DNA of 64,000 bases. Source: Holophaga foetida DSM 6591. GTDB lineage: Bacteria > Acidobacteriota > Holophagae > Holophagales > Holophagaceae. Made by a program: the position numbers and the translations under genes. How positions within the stretch are numbered: position 1 is the first letter of the stretch; each line of letters starts with the position of its first letter. The notes under the pieces are model-generated. The model saw nothing but the letters and a program-made list of their open reading frames with translations. It was not told where the DNA came from and did not search any database. Positions 41,410-50,273 of this stretch are shown here, one piece after another. Location of the stretch: the NCBI RefSeq assembly GCF_000242615.2, contig NZ_KI912268.1, forward strand, positions 2,301,977 through 2,365,976, read 5' to 3'.

Positions 41410-42675
41410 ATGAATACCACCAAAGGCGGTAAAGCTGGGCGCGAGGCGCCCATCGCGGATCCCCAGCTCGTCAAGAGCTGCATGGCCGCTTTGCATGCCG
41501 AAGGAACCGAATTCCCCATCAAGGTGGAGGGCACCAGCACCCTTCCCTACGCCTCCCAGGCAGTGGCCCTGGACTGGGAGAAGGGCCAGTTCATCCTGAA
41601 GCTGGTCCGGCCCCTGCCCCACGAACTGGCGCTGGGGGCCGTCTTTCGCATGGTCTTCACGGTGGCCGAACACCGCTACGAGGGCCTGACGACCTTTCGC
41701 AGTCGGGAGGCCTACCTCCAGTACCGCTTCGAGATGCCCCAGCAGCTCTTCCACTCGGATCGCCGTCGGCATCCACGATTCCCCTTCCGCCCCCGGGAAT
41801 CCGCCTACATCATCGCCCAATCAGGCTCGCTGATGGGACTCGGCGTGGCAGGTCCCCTCGCCAACATCAGCATGGGTGGGCTAGCCCTTCGGATGGACCG
41901 GCTCATACGCCTGGAAGACAAGATGCGGCTGCCGATCCATACGGGCTCCCTTGACGCGGGAATGGTCTTCGACCGGGTCCGGCTCCAGGATCTCCCCAGG
42001 CTCCCGCTCCTGGAACTGCGAGGAAAAGTCGCCCACATGTCCCCAAGGGGGGAAGAGGTGATCCTGGGCCTCGAGTTCGGAGAACTGGGAGAAGAGGAGG
42101 CGCGACTCCTCCGGGAATGCCTTGATTTCCGGGAAAAGATCTCCCGTGGGCCCGGTGCTGGGGTGCGGACCAGCGCCCCAGGAGCAGCGAGTCCGCCCAG
42201 GAGCAAGGGCTCCGAAGCCCAGGCTGAGGATGAGAGACCCGAGGAATCCGAAGAGGTGCCGGAACTTGAGGAGGCCGACAGCCCGCTTCGGATTCTACAG
42301 CGGCGCACGACCCGTCTGGGATTGATTCTCGCCGCCTCAGGGACCCGGGAGCATCTCCTAGAGCTCTTGAAAAAGCACGGCTATCACCGTATCGAGCTGG
42401 CCAGAGACCTGGGTCAGGCCAAGGGCGTCTGGGGCCAGGAAGGCCACCGTCCCAGCCTTGTCTTGGCCGAACTCCCTTCTGCCCCGCAAGCCTTCGAACA
42501 GCTCCTGAAGGCCCTGGGGGGAATTCCAGGAGTCCTCCTCAGCGATGCGACCGATCCATCCCTCATGATGGGCCTGGACAGCCAAACCAGGATCCTCCCA
42601 CTCAGCCCTTCTTCCGAAGAGGACGAGGAACACTGGATCCGCACCCTGGATGGGCTTGCCGGCATCGAAAGTTAG
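41410..42675 (+). CDS. PilZ domain protein with C-terminal receiver-like extension
   Basis: A 421-residue protein. An N-terminal beta domain (about 30-110) resembles the YcgR/flagellar-brake type. The PilZ domain (about 115-235) has the cyclic di-GMP Arg motif R119-x3-R123 (RRRHPR) and a modified second motif NISMGG at 152-157 (consensus D/NxSxxG). An acidic linker leads to a C-terminal alpha/beta region (about 300-421, GLILAASGTREHLLELLKKHGYHRI) that looks like a receiver without phospho-Asp. Likely a cyclic di-GMP effector; direct targets are unknown. Confidence 0.75.
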   Translation: MNTTKGGKAGREAPIADPQLVKSCMAALHAEGTEFPIKVEGTSTLPYASQAVALDWEKGQFILKLVRPLPHELALGAVFRMVFTVAEHRYEGLTTFRSREAYLQYRFEMPQQLFHSDRRRHPRFPFRPRESAYIIAQSGSLMGLGVAGPLANISMGGLALRMDRLIRLEDKMRLPIHTGSLDAGMVFDRVRLQDLPRLPLLELRGKVAHMSPRGEEVILGLEFGELGEEEARLLRECLDFREKISRGPGAGVRTSAPGAASPPRSKGSEAQAEDERPEESEEVPELEEADSPLRILQRRTTRLGLILAASGTREHLLELLKKHGYHRIELARDLGQAKGVWGQEGHRPSLVLAELPSAPQAFEQLLKALGGIPGVLLSDATDPSLMMGLDSQTRILPLSPSSEEDEEHWIRTLDGLAGIES

Positions 42676-42701
42676 GTCCCACCCCGTCGCCGCTCCGCTG
42701 G

Positions 42702-44894
42702 CTACTTCCGAACCGGGGCCAGTTTCACCACATTGCCCTCGGGACCGATGCGAAGCAGATCGTCCTCGATGCGATTACCGCCCCGCAGGACTGGGTCCGA
42801 GGCGTCCTTGGCCAAGAGAATGCCCCCCCGGGCGTTCCGGTGAACCACGCATTCCTCAAGGGTGGCTTCACCCTCTTCGAAGAGCAGGAGACCTGTGTCC
42901 TGGCCATCCCGAAGGGTGCATCGCACCAGCAGGAGGCTCCCACCGGGCTCCACCTTGGCGCCGCTGCGGGCATTGCCATAGATCTCACAGCCCTCCAGCA
43001 CCCCCCGCCCCCTGGCGGAACTCACGACCCCCCAGGAAAGACCGTCGTGCAGTCGGCACTGCTTGAGCTGGGCCGTCGCCCCCTTGTGCACCAGGAGCCC
43101 GGGATGGGTATTGGCGTAAATCTCACAGTCATCCAAGGTGGCGATGCTCTGCTCCATCAGCGAGATGCCGAAGCCCCCATTGTCGTGAAGGCGGCACTGC
43201 TTCAGGTGGAAGGAGGCTCCACCCGTGGCATGGAGCCCGGAACCGGCGTGGCCGCTGAACTCCGAGTCTTCCAGGAAGACCTGGCTCTTGTCCATGGCCA
43301 GCACTCCCGCGAAACGGCTCCCGTGAAGTCTGCTCCTCCGCAGGATCAATCGGCTGTCCCCATCAGCCTCCATGCTCCCCCCGGCCAGATCTTCCAGTTC
43401 GCAGTCCTCCAGAGTGGCCTGGCTCGCTCCATCCACCTGGACTCCCACACCCTTCCCATTGCGCAGCGCACTGCGCTTCAGGAGGAGGCTGCTTGCCCCC
43501 AGGATCTGGATCTCCGCTGCCCCGTGCCCCCCCAGGATGCAGTCCTCCAGCGTGACGTTGGCCCCAGCCATGGCTCGGATGCCAATGAGACCCTCGCCCC
43601 CGACGGTGCATTTCCGAAGAGTGATTGCGCTTCCGGCACCCTGCAGACTGACAGCGGGCTCACCATCCGAGAGGATCTCGCACTGCTCCAGCTCGGCCTG
43701 GCCCGAGAGGAGCAGTACCGCTGGGGCCGGATCGGGATCCTTCCCTGGGGTCCAGGCCTTCCTCAGAGTCAGGCCTTGAATGGAAATTCGGGAGCTCTGA
43801 AGGGTCAGGCAGGGGCCCTTGGGGCTCTCGAGAATGATCTGGGAAGGGTCCCCCTCCCCTTGAATGCTCACATCCTTGTCCACCACCACCGACTCACGGT
43901 AGAGCCCTGGAAGAAGGAGGATCTGGACCCCTGCCTCCGCTTGGCGCAGGGCCACCCGAAGACTCAGGCAATGGGCCCGCCCGCCCTTTCCGACTATAAT
44001 TAATTTATCACTTTGAAAGCGCTTGGGAAGGGGACGGGGCCCAGCGGGTGCCGCCTGGACCAGCACTCCAGGCTGAATGGCCTGCCGGATAGCCGAAGCC
44101 AAGTCTTCCGCCGTGGCATATCGATTCTGAGGCTCCCGGTCAAGGGCTTTGGCGACGACAGCCAGAATCTGAGGGGGCGCATCCTGGGCCTCCCCAGGTT
44201 CGATGGGGCCTGGGGTGGACCTCAGGATGGCATTGAGCACCGTGGTGACCGTTTCACCGGAAAAGGGCTTCCGCCCTCCGGTGATGACCTCGTAGAGCAT
44301 AACCCCCACGGCGAAAAGATCGGAACTGGGGGTGGCCTTGCCCGTATCCAGATACTCGGGGGCCATGTAGTTGACCGTCCCCATCCAGACGCCCTTCTGG
44401 GTCAGGTCCGATTGGCTGATGAGGGCTACGCCGAAGTCCATGAGCTTGGCCATGGGCTTCCTTCCCGAGGCCACCAGGATATTGGCGGGCTTGATGTCCC
44501 GGTGGACGACCCCCTTGGCGTGGGCATAGCCTAAACCCTCGCAGACCTGAGCCACCAGTTCCAGGAGTTCGGTCTTGGCCAGCTTTTGCTCCCGGATGAG
44601 CGTCTCCAGATCCTCCCCGTGCACGTATTCCATCGCCAGATAGTGCAGCCCCTGGTCCTCACCGAACTCGTAGACCGTGACGATGTGGGGATGATTCAGG
44701 GATCCGGTGGCCCGGGCCTCTCGCTCGAAGCGCGCCTGGGCCTCCTCCCCGAAGGCGGTGCCAGGCAGGATGGTCTTGATGGCGACCTCCCGTCCCAGGG
44801 CGGGGTCCAAGCCGAGGTAGACCTCACCCATGGCCCCCTTGCCGATGAGACTCCGAATCTGGAACTTGCCGATCTTCTCTCGCATGCCCCTCAT
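42702..44894 (-). CDS. Ser/Thr protein kinase fused to a parallel beta-helix domain
   Basis: A 730-residue protein. The N-terminal kinase is complete: P-loop GKGAMGEV (18-25), Lys40 in VAIK, Glu59, HRD 131-133, Asn138, DFG 153-155 and an APE-like motif. From about residue 305 a right-handed beta-helix begins with a pectate-lyase-like entry (VALRQAEAG, then LLPGLYRESVVVDKDVSIQGEG) and continues with repeating coils of about 23 residues (LEDCEL, LKQCRLHD, LEGCEIYGN). No transmembrane helix is present, so it is cytoplasmic. The frame is open to 44972; Met 44894 or Met 44885 are more likely starts. Substrates are unknown. Confidence 0.85.
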   Translation of the reverse strand: MRGMREKIGKFQIRSLIGKGAMGEVYLGLDPALGREVAIKTILPGTAFGEEAQARFEREARATGSLNHPHIVTVYEFGEDQGLHYLAMEYVHGEDLETLIREQKLAKTELLELVAQVCEGLGYAHAKGVVHRDIKPANILVASGRKPMAKLMDFGVALISQSDLTQKGVWMGTVNYMAPEYLDTGKATPSSDLFAVGVMLYEVITGGRKPFSGETVTTVLNAILRSTPGPIEPGEAQDAPPQILAVVAKALDREPQNRYATAEDLASAIRQAIQPGVLVQAAPAGPRPLPKRFQSDKLIIVGKGGRAHCLSLRVALRQAEAGVQILLLPGLYRESVVVDKDVSIQGEGDPSQIILESPKGPCLTLQSSRISIQGLTLRKAWTPGKDPDPAPAVLLLSGQAELEQCEILSDGEPAVSLQGAGSAITLRKCTVGGEGLIGIRAMAGANVTLEDCILGGHGAAEIQILGASSLLLKRSALRNGKGVGVQVDGASQATLEDCELEDLAGGSMEADGDSRLILRRSRLHGSRFAGVLAMDKSQVFLEDSEFSGHAGSGLHATGGASFHLKQCRLHDNGGFGISLMEQSIATLDDCEIYANTHPGLLVHKGATAQLKQCRLHDGLSWGVVSSARGRGVLEGCEIYGNARSGAKVEPGGSLLLVRCTLRDGQDTGLLLFEEGEATLEECVVHRNARGGILLAKDASDPVLRGGNRIEDDLLRIGPEGNVVKLAPVRK

Positions 44895-45071
44895 TCCGCT
44901 TTCACATTCAACAATGCCAGGGACGGCCTCCTTCGCGTCACCCAACCAGAGTGACATCGCCAGATCAGGCATTCGGATGATCCAGATGAACTGCGTGAAT
45001 CCTATCCTTCAAGGCGCGAAAAAGCCAGGGCTGTCCTGGTATGCTTGAGGAAACCAGACCCCGGATCTCTC

Positions 45072-46088
45072 ATGACGGATGCAGCCCAGGCAACCCTTCA
45101 GCAAGTCCTCCACAAGTGGGTCGAGGAGCGACACCTAGCCCTCAAGGAGCAACTCGACACCTCCTTGATGGAGGGGCTCAGACGCTGTCTTGAAGATGAT
45201 TCCATCATCAAAGGCATCCTGAATACCGTCGAGCCACCCTCCCTGCCCGCCCCCGTCGATTCCATCGAGAGGCACCTGGGGAAGGGACTGGAACTCCTCG
45301 AATCGGCCCAGAGCCAGGGCGAGGTCCTCAAGCGCCTCCTGGAGACAATCCAGCCCTTCGCGGAACGCTGTGCCCTCTTCGTGGTCAAGCAGGGCATCGC
45401 CAGCCTCTACACCTCCCGCGGTTTCGAAGCCGAAGCGCCCCGTCCCGGCTCACCGGTGGTCCCCCCCTCGGAACTGGAAGCCCTCTTCCAGGGACGCATT
45501 CATCGCCTGGATCAGCCCGGCCCCGCGTACGAAGCCCTCCTGCACCCCCTCAGTCGCTTCGAGGCCCCAGCAGCCTTCATCCTGCCCCTGAAGCTCCGCC
45601 GCAAGACCGTGGCCGTGCTCCTGGCCGACAGCGGACACCTTCCCACCCTGGACCACCCCCACGCGATCCGAGTCCTGGTCCACACCGCCGAAGCGTGCAT
45701 CTCCCATCTCGCCGGGCTGAAGGAGGAAGAGCGCAATACCCCGGCGGATTCCCACCCCTCCTCCATGACCCAGCAGATTCCGGACCCCATCACAGAGACC
45801 ACGCCACCGGCCCCGGTGGTGGATCCCACGGTGCGGGCCAACGCCGAGCGCAGCGCCCGGGTGCTGGTGGGCGACATCGAACTGTACTTCCCGGCCAAGG
45901 TGGAACAGGGCCGAAGCGCAGGAAACCTCTACGGACTGCTCCGGGATGAACTGGACCGCAGCCGAGCCTCCTTCGTGGAAAGATACGGCGAGGATCTGGA
46001 GCGCCACCACCAGATTTTCCTGTCCACCGTGGTCCAGCAGCTCTGCGGTGGCGACCCCGTCAAGCTGGGAGCCGCCCCCTGGATTTGA
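45072..46088 (+). CDS. GAF-like domain protein with conserved C-terminal helical motif
   Basis: A 338-residue cytoplasmic protein. Residues 75-215 look like a degenerate GAF domain (ERCALFVVKQGIASLY, AAFILPLKLRRKTVAVLLADSG). After a Pro-rich linker, residues 260-325 hold a helical motif (ERSARVLVGDIELYFPAKVEQGR, then LYGLLRDELDRSRASFVERYG) that I recall as common at the C-terminus of assorted Acidobacteriota and delta-proteobacterial proteins. Met 45072 is used; a GGA lies upstream. It is divergent from the kinase/beta-helix gene. Function unknown. Confidence 0.65.
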   Translation: MTDAAQATLQQVLHKWVEERHLALKEQLDTSLMEGLRRCLEDDSIIKGILNTVEPPSLPAPVDSIERHLGKGLELLESAQSQGEVLKRLLETIQPFAERCALFVVKQGIASLYTSRGFEAEAPRPGSPVVPPSELEALFQGRIHRLDQPGPAYEALLHPLSRFEAPAAFILPLKLRRKTVAVLLADSGHLPTLDHPHAIRVLVHTAEACISHLAGLKEEERNTPADSHPSSMTQQIPDPITETTPPAPVVDPTVRANAERSARVLVGDIELYFPAKVEQGRSAGNLYGLLRDELDRSRASFVERYGEDLERHHQIFLSTVVQQLCGGDPVKLGAAPWI

Positions 46089-46168
46089 GGAATTCGACAC
46101 ACTTTACGTGACTTTCGCCCCATTCCATGGTAAACCCTTTGACCTTGTAAAGGGATACAGAGGGGACC

Positions 46169-46462
46169 ATGGCGAATTTGGGTAAAAAATGGATTTGTTT
46201 CAGTTGTAGCGCCAAGTTCTACGACTTTGGCAAGCCAGAAGCCACATGCCCCAAGTGCGGCACCAGTCAGAAGGATGCCCCCGCCAAACCGCGGGCCATC
46301 AAAAAGGAAAAAGTCGCCATCCAGATCGAGGATGACTTCGGAGCCGAGCCGGATCTCGACGCCGCTGGCGAGGACGGCATTGTCGAAAGCTTCGGCATCA
46401 CCGGCGCCCGCGCGGAAGGCGTGGACCCCGGAGATCTGAACATGGACGACTACGACGAGTAG
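46169..46462 (+). CDS. FYDLN-acid type zinc-ribbon protein (TIGR02300-like)
   Basis: A 97-residue protein. The N-terminus has a zinc ribbon with two Cys pairs: CFSC and CPKC, enclosing the KFYDFGKPEATCPKCGT segment that is close to the FYDLN signature. A basic stretch (KPRAIKKEK) and an acidic tail ending in DDYDE follow. AGAGGGG precedes the ATG. It ends one base before the adenosine deaminase GTG. Proteins of this family are unassigned in function. Confidence 0.75.
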   Translation: MANLGKKWICFSCSAKFYDFGKPEATCPKCGTSQKDAPAKPRAIKKEKVAIQIEDDFGAEPDLDAAGEDGIVESFGITGARAEGVDPGDLNMDDYDE

Positions 46463-46463
46463 A

Positions 46464-47411
46464 GTGCTCCTTCCCCCTCGGGTGGATCGACACACCCACC
46501 TGGAGGGCAGCCTGGCCCCAGACTGGGTCCGGCTAGAGGCGGCCCGTCGCCATCTGTCGGTCCCGGACCTGACCGAGGCCTTCTGGCGGGGCGAGGCTCA
46601 CAGCTTCGAGGCCTTCATCGCCACCTTCGTCTTCGCCTGCGGGTTCCTGACCTCCAGCGAAGCGGTGGCGGTGGCCTTGGGCGCCGCCGTGAAGCGCCTC
46701 CCCCCCCCCGAGCCCGGCCTCCCCCGGGGCATCGATCTCTGGATCTCCCCCCACTGGCTCGTGAAGGAGCGCAGGCAGATCAGCCTGGCACACCTGTGGA
46801 AGGGGCTTGAGCAGGGGATAGAGACTGCGCGCTGCCAAGGGGTCCGCGTCGCCGTAGTCATCGATGCCGTAAATCACTTCGGCCCAGCCCACGGCCACGA
46901 GGTTCTGGACCTCGTGCTGGGGGAACGGCCCTCCTGGGTCGTCGGCTTTTCCACCGGGGGGATGGAGAAGGTTCCCTTCCGGGAATGGGCGCCGGTCTTC
47001 GAGCGGGCCAGGAAGGCCGGACTGCGGCTCGCCGCCCATGCCGGGGAGAACGGCCCCGCCTCCCGGATCAGGGAGGCCATCCTAGAAGCCGGGGTTCAAC
47101 GTATCGTCCACGCTGTCCGGGCCGTCGAAGAACCGAGCATCCTTGAACTCCTGGCGGAACGGCAGATCCCCGTGGATGTCTGCCTCACCTCCAACCACGC
47201 CCTCGTTCCCGGCCTCGATCACCATCCCCTGCCCGGCTTCCTTGCGGCCGGCATCCGCTGCGGGCTTGGCACAGACGATCCCGGGGTCATGCTTTGCGAT
47301 CTGCCGGGCGAGTGGCAGCGCGCAATGGGAACCGGGATTTCCCCCGAAGCGGCACAACGGCTCCAGGAGCAATCTGCAGAGGATGCCTGGTGCTTCCAGA
47401 TTGGGACGTGA
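46464..47411 (+). CDS. Adenosine deaminase-family amidohydrolase
   Basis: A 315-residue metal-dependent deaminase. The metal site begins with HTHLEGS (DRHTHLEGS near residue 10) and continues with HAGENG (His-Gly-Glu, catalytic Glu) and GTDDPG (late Asp pair). The region RIVHAV replaces the common RIGHG, so the second active-site His is kept but its neighbours differ. Adenosine is the likely substrate class; 6-aminodeoxyfutalosine or adenine deaminases are alternatives since the family is broad. GTG start one base after the upstream stop. A short hairpin spans the stop codon (47401-47418). Confidence 0.85.
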   Translation: MLLPPRVDRHTHLEGSLAPDWVRLEAARRHLSVPDLTEAFWRGEAHSFEAFIATFVFACGFLTSSEAVAVALGAAVKRLPPPEPGLPRGIDLWISPHWLVKERRQISLAHLWKGLEQGIETARCQGVRVAVVIDAVNHFGPAHGHEVLDLVLGERPSWVVGFSTGGMEKVPFREWAPVFERARKAGLRLAAHAGENGPASRIREAILEAGVQRIVHAVRAVEEPSILELLAERQIPVDVCLTSNHALVPGLDHHPLPGFLAAGIRCGLGTDDPGVMLCDLPGEWQRAMGTGISPEAAQRLQEQSAEDAWCFQIGT

Positions 47412-47450
47412 ATCCCAAGGATATTCATGGCAAAATAGCGGATTCGTAGT

Positions 47451-47527
47451 GCGCCCGTAGCTCAGCTGGATAGAGCATCAGGCTTCGAACCTGAGGGTCG
47501 GGCGTTCGAATCGCTCCGGGCGCACCA
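47451..47527 (+). tRNA. tRNA-Arg (anticodon TCG)
   Basis: A 77 nt cloverleaf with acceptor GCGCCCG/CGGGCGC, D-arm GCTC/GAGC, anticodon stem TCAGG/CCTGA with loop CTTCGAA, and a T-arm with GTTCGAATC. CCA is encoded. The anticodon TCG reads CGA, unusual next to the common ACG isoacceptor but known in GC-rich genomes. Confidence 0.95.
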
Positions 47528-47547
47528 CGAGAGATTTTTCAACCTTG

Positions 47548-47632
47548 GCGAATGTGGCGGAATTGGTAGACGCACTGGATTTAGGTTCCAGCGGTTCATC
47601 CCGTGCGGGTTCGAGTCCCGCCATTCGCACCA
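47548..47632 (+). tRNA. tRNA-Leu (anticodon TAG)
   Basis: An 85 nt class II tRNA with acceptor GCGAATG/CATTCGC, anticodon stem CTGGA/TCCAG with loop TTTAGGT, a long variable arm (CGGTTCATCCCG) and T-loop GTTCGAGTC. CCA is encoded. It is 20 bp after tRNA-Arg and 32 bp before tig. Confidence 0.95.
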
Positions 47633-47664
47633 CCTAGCACGTCCATTCTGATTCAGGAGTTTTC

Positions 47665-49086
47665 ATGCAGGCCACCCTCACCCACCAGAGCGCCACCCGC
47701 AAGTCCGTGGAAATCGTGCTTCCCGCCGCCGAGGTGAGTGAAGCCTACAGCAAGGTCCTTGCCGAGCTGGCCCCCAAGGCCAAGATCGCTGGATTCCGTC
47801 CCGGGAAGGCTCCCAAGTCCGTGCTCATGAGCCGCTACCAGCAGGAGATTCTCCACGAGGTCGCCACCGATCTGGTGAAGGCTCACTTCATGAACGCCAC
47901 CAAGTCCGTGGGTGCCGAGCCCATCTCCCAGCCCTCCGTCGAGCCCCCCGTGCTGGTCGAGGGCCAGGAAGGCAAGCTGACCCTGCACTTCGACGTCGCC
48001 CCTGAGGTCACCCTGCCCGATTACAAGGGCCTCGCCTTCACCAAGCAGAAGCGCCAGATCGACGAAGCCGCCATCGGCGAGCAGATCGAGGCCCTCCGCC
48101 AGCAGGCCGCCCGCTTCGTCCCCGTGGAGGACGCCGCCGCCGCCATCGGCCTCATCGCCACCCTCGACATCAAGATCAAGCCCCAGGGCATGAAGGGTCA
48201 GAACTACCAGGACCAGGTCATCGAGCTCTCCGACGAGCGTCCCTTCGACAAGGAGGTCCTGGGCCTCAAGATCGACGAATCCAGGCAGTTCAGCCTGACC
48301 ATGCCCGGCGATGTGGCCAACCCCGAAGTCGCTGGCAAGGCCGTAGCCTACGAGGTGACCCTCAAGGACCTCCGCAAGCGCGAAATCCCCGAGGCCAATG
48401 ACGATCTGGCCAAGGATCTGGGCGACTACGAGAATCTGGCCGCCCTGAAGGCTTCTGTGGAAAAGGATCTGAACGAGGCCGCCGAGCGCGATGCCCAGAT
48501 CCGCCTCGAGTCCGCCATCCTCGAGAAGCTCCTGGAAATCACCCCCTTCGAGGCCCCTGACTCCATGGTCTCCCTCCAGCTGGATGACTACTGCAACGAG
48601 TTCGCCCGCACCATCTCCCGCCGGGGCGTTGACCCCAAGAAGATCAACTGGAATGCCTACCGTCAGACCCGCATCGAGGACGCCCGCAAGGCCGTCCGCA
48701 GCGGCTACCTGCTCCAGGCCATCGGCAATGCCGAGGAGATCACCGTCACCGAGGAGGAGCTGGACACCCAGGTCAAGGATTTCATGGCCGAGCACGATGT
48801 CCAGCAGCCCCTGGAAGCCTTCAAGGCCGAGCTCATGCGCCACGGCAGCCTCGCCGAGTTGCAGGGCCGCGCCCGCACCGAGAAGATCTTTGCCAAGCTG
48901 AGCTCCTACTCCACCGTCACCGAGGAGCTCCTGGACAAGGAAGCCTTCGAGAAACTGGTCGAACTGGAGCGCCGCCGCGAGATGGGCATTCCCGCCGCCC
49001 GTTTCGACGCCGGTGGCCTGGAGGGTGGCGAGCTGGAGTCCCAGGAGGGTGGTGAACCCGCCGCTGTGGCCTCCGAGGAAGCCTAG
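47665..49086 (+). CDS. tig: Trigger factor
   Basis: A 473-residue ribosome-bound chaperone and prolyl isomerase. The ribosome-binding signature reads IAGFRPGKAPKSVL (about residues 42-55). A FKBP-like PPIase domain follows (about 155-240) and then the long helical C-terminal arms. The C-terminal tail after residue 430 is Gly/Glu-rich and probably disordered. CAGGAGTTTTC precedes the ATG. It is next to tRNA genes and followed by mog after 8 bp; clpP/clpX, the usual neighbours, are not present. Codon use is strongly biased, fitting high expression. Confidence 0.96.
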   Translation: MQATLTHQSATRKSVEIVLPAAEVSEAYSKVLAELAPKAKIAGFRPGKAPKSVLMSRYQQEILHEVATDLVKAHFMNATKSVGAEPISQPSVEPPVLVEGQEGKLTLHFDVAPEVTLPDYKGLAFTKQKRQIDEAAIGEQIEALRQQAARFVPVEDAAAAIGLIATLDIKIKPQGMKGQNYQDQVIELSDERPFDKEVLGLKIDESRQFSLTMPGDVANPEVAGKAVAYEVTLKDLRKREIPEANDDLAKDLGDYENLAALKASVEKDLNEAAERDAQIRLESAILEKLLEITPFEAPDSMVSLQLDDYCNEFARTISRRGVDPKKINWNAYRQTRIEDARKAVRSGYLLQAIGNAEEITVTEEELDTQVKDFMAEHDVQQPLEAFKAELMRHGSLAELQGRARTEKIFAKLSSYSTVTEELLDKEAFEKLVELERRREMGIPAARFDAGGLEGGELESQEGGEPAAVASEEA

Positions 49087-49094
49087 GCCTTCCG

Positions 49095-49616
49095 ATGGAC
49101 ACCCCGCGCATCGGTGTCCTCACAATCTCGGATCGGGCCCACCAAGGGGTCTATCAGGACCTTGGTGGCCCGGCCATCCTGACGGCACTCCAGGATCTCC
49201 TGGCTGGCTCCTGGGAGCCGATCTCCCGCCTGGTGCCCGACGACCAGACCCAGATAGCCTCAGCCCTCCGGGAGCTCTGTGATGTCGAAGGGTGCTGCCT
49301 GGTCTTGACCACCGGCGGCACCGGCATTGCCCCCAGGGATGTGACCCCCGAGGCCACCCTGGCCGTCGGGGAGCGGGAACTTCCGGGCTTCGGAGAGCGC
49401 ATGCGAGCCGTCTCTTCCCAGATCGTCCTCACGGCCATCCTCTCCCGACAGACAGCCGTCATCCGAGGCCACAGCCTGATCCTGAACCTCCCAGGCAAGC
49501 CCAAGGCCATCCGCGAGTGCCTGGACGCCGTTTTCGCCGCTATCCCCGATTGCGTCGATCAGATCGGGGGACCCAAGCTGGAGGTCACCGACAAGGTGAA
49601 AGCCTACCGGCACTGA
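49095..49616 (+). CDS. mog: Molybdopterin adenylyltransferase
   Basis: A 173-residue protein of the MoaB/Mog family that adenylates molybdopterin before molybdenum insertion. TTGGTGIAPRDVTPEAT is the nucleotide/pterin signature, with GVLTISDRA at the start and the NLPGKPKAIRECL segment towards the end. This is Mog rather than MoaB by length and by the PGFGERMR segment, with moderate certainty. A clear terminator hairpin follows at 49639-49661. Confidence 0.9.
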   Translation: MDTPRIGVLTISDRAHQGVYQDLGGPAILTALQDLLAGSWEPISRLVPDDQTQIASALRELCDVEGCCLVLTTGGTGIAPRDVTPEATLAVGERELPGFGERMRAVSSQIVLTAILSRQTAVIRGHSLILNLPGKPKAIRECLDAVFAAIPDCVDQIGGPKLEVTDKVKAYRH

Positions 49617-49638
49617 ACCCAGGCCATCCCAATGAAAC

Positions 49639-49661
49639 GCCCCTCTCCGGAGGGGCATTTT
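49639..49661 (+). terminator. Intrinsic terminator after mog
   Basis: GCCCCTC (49639-49645), loop TCCG, GAGGGGC (49650-49656), then ATTTT. A classical rho-independent terminator. Confidence 0.85.
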
Positions 49662-49680
49662 CATGGATGAAATTTCGCCC

Positions 49681-49726
49681 TTGACACGTGAGCGCATTGA
49701 ACGCAGATTATATGTGCGGATAGACA
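49681..49726 (+). promoter_or_regulatory. Candidate promoter region of the Hsp20 gene
   Basis: TTGAAC (49697-49702), 18 bp, TAGACA (49721-49726) is the best pair; TTGACA (49681-49686) lies just upstream with a weaker partner. No CIRCE element is seen. Confidence 0.35.
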
Positions 49727-49769
49727 TAGGCCACAAAAGCCAGTCATCCCCTTTTCTACGGAGGACATC

Positions 49770-50225
49770 ATGAACCTCATCCGTCGTGGAACCCGCAACC
49801 CTGCCTTCGGCACCACCCTGGAGCCCTTTGCGCTCATGCGCGACTTCATGAGGTGGGCCCCCTTCCGGGACACGGACCTCGGGACCGAACTCAGCGCCTT
49901 CGTCCCCTCCTTCGACATCAAGGAGACTGGCGATGCGTATGTCTTCGCCGCCGACCTCCCGGGCGTGAAGCGCGACGACCTCGACATCAACCTCACCGGG
50001 AACCGCCTCACCATCGCCGGGAGGCGGGAGGCGGAAAGCCGCAGGGAGGGCGAGAATGTCTTCACCTGTGAGCGGGCCTTCGGCCACTTCTCCCGCACCT
50101 TCACCCTGCCGGATGGCGTCGATGCCGCCGGTGTCCGGGCAGAGATCAAGGACGGTGTGCTCACCCTGACGGTACCCAAGGTGCCGGAGGTGCAACCCCG
50201 CAAAATCACCATCGCCGCCAGCTAA
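49770..50225 (+). CDS. Small heat-shock protein (Hsp20/alpha-crystallin)
   Basis: A 151-residue ATP-independent holdase. The alpha-crystallin domain (about 45-140) contains DLPGVKRDDLDINLTGNRLTIAG and ends with the ADGVLTLTVPK-type motif (KDGVLTLTVPK). The C-terminal IxI-like element appears as KITIAAS. GGAGG precedes the ATG. It is monocistronic between two terminators; stress control is likely but no known operator is visible. Confidence 0.95.
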   Translation: MNLIRRGTRNPAFGTTLEPFALMRDFMRWAPFRDTDLGTELSAFVPSFDIKETGDAYVFAADLPGVKRDDLDINLTGNRLTIAGRREAESRREGENVFTCERAFGHFSRTFTLPDGVDAAGVRAEIKDGVLTLTVPKVPEVQPRKITIAAS

Positions 50226-50230
50226 AAAAA

Positions 50231-50252
50231 GGGCCGCTCTCGCGGCCCTTTT
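50231..50252. terminator. Bidirectional terminator between the Hsp20 gene and rplY
   Basis: GGGCCGC (50231-50237), loop TCTC, GCGGCCC (50242-50248), flanked by an A-run (50224-50230) and a T-run (50249-50252). It can end transcription on both strands. Confidence 0.85.
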
Positions 50253-50273
50253 CCTTCCCCTGGGGGGATTCGA

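Noticed and set aside
47401..47418. TTGGGA-CGTGAA-TCCCAA hairpin over the deaminase stop codon
   Set aside because: Only a 6 bp stem with no U-run; noted in the gene entry but too weak to call a terminator.
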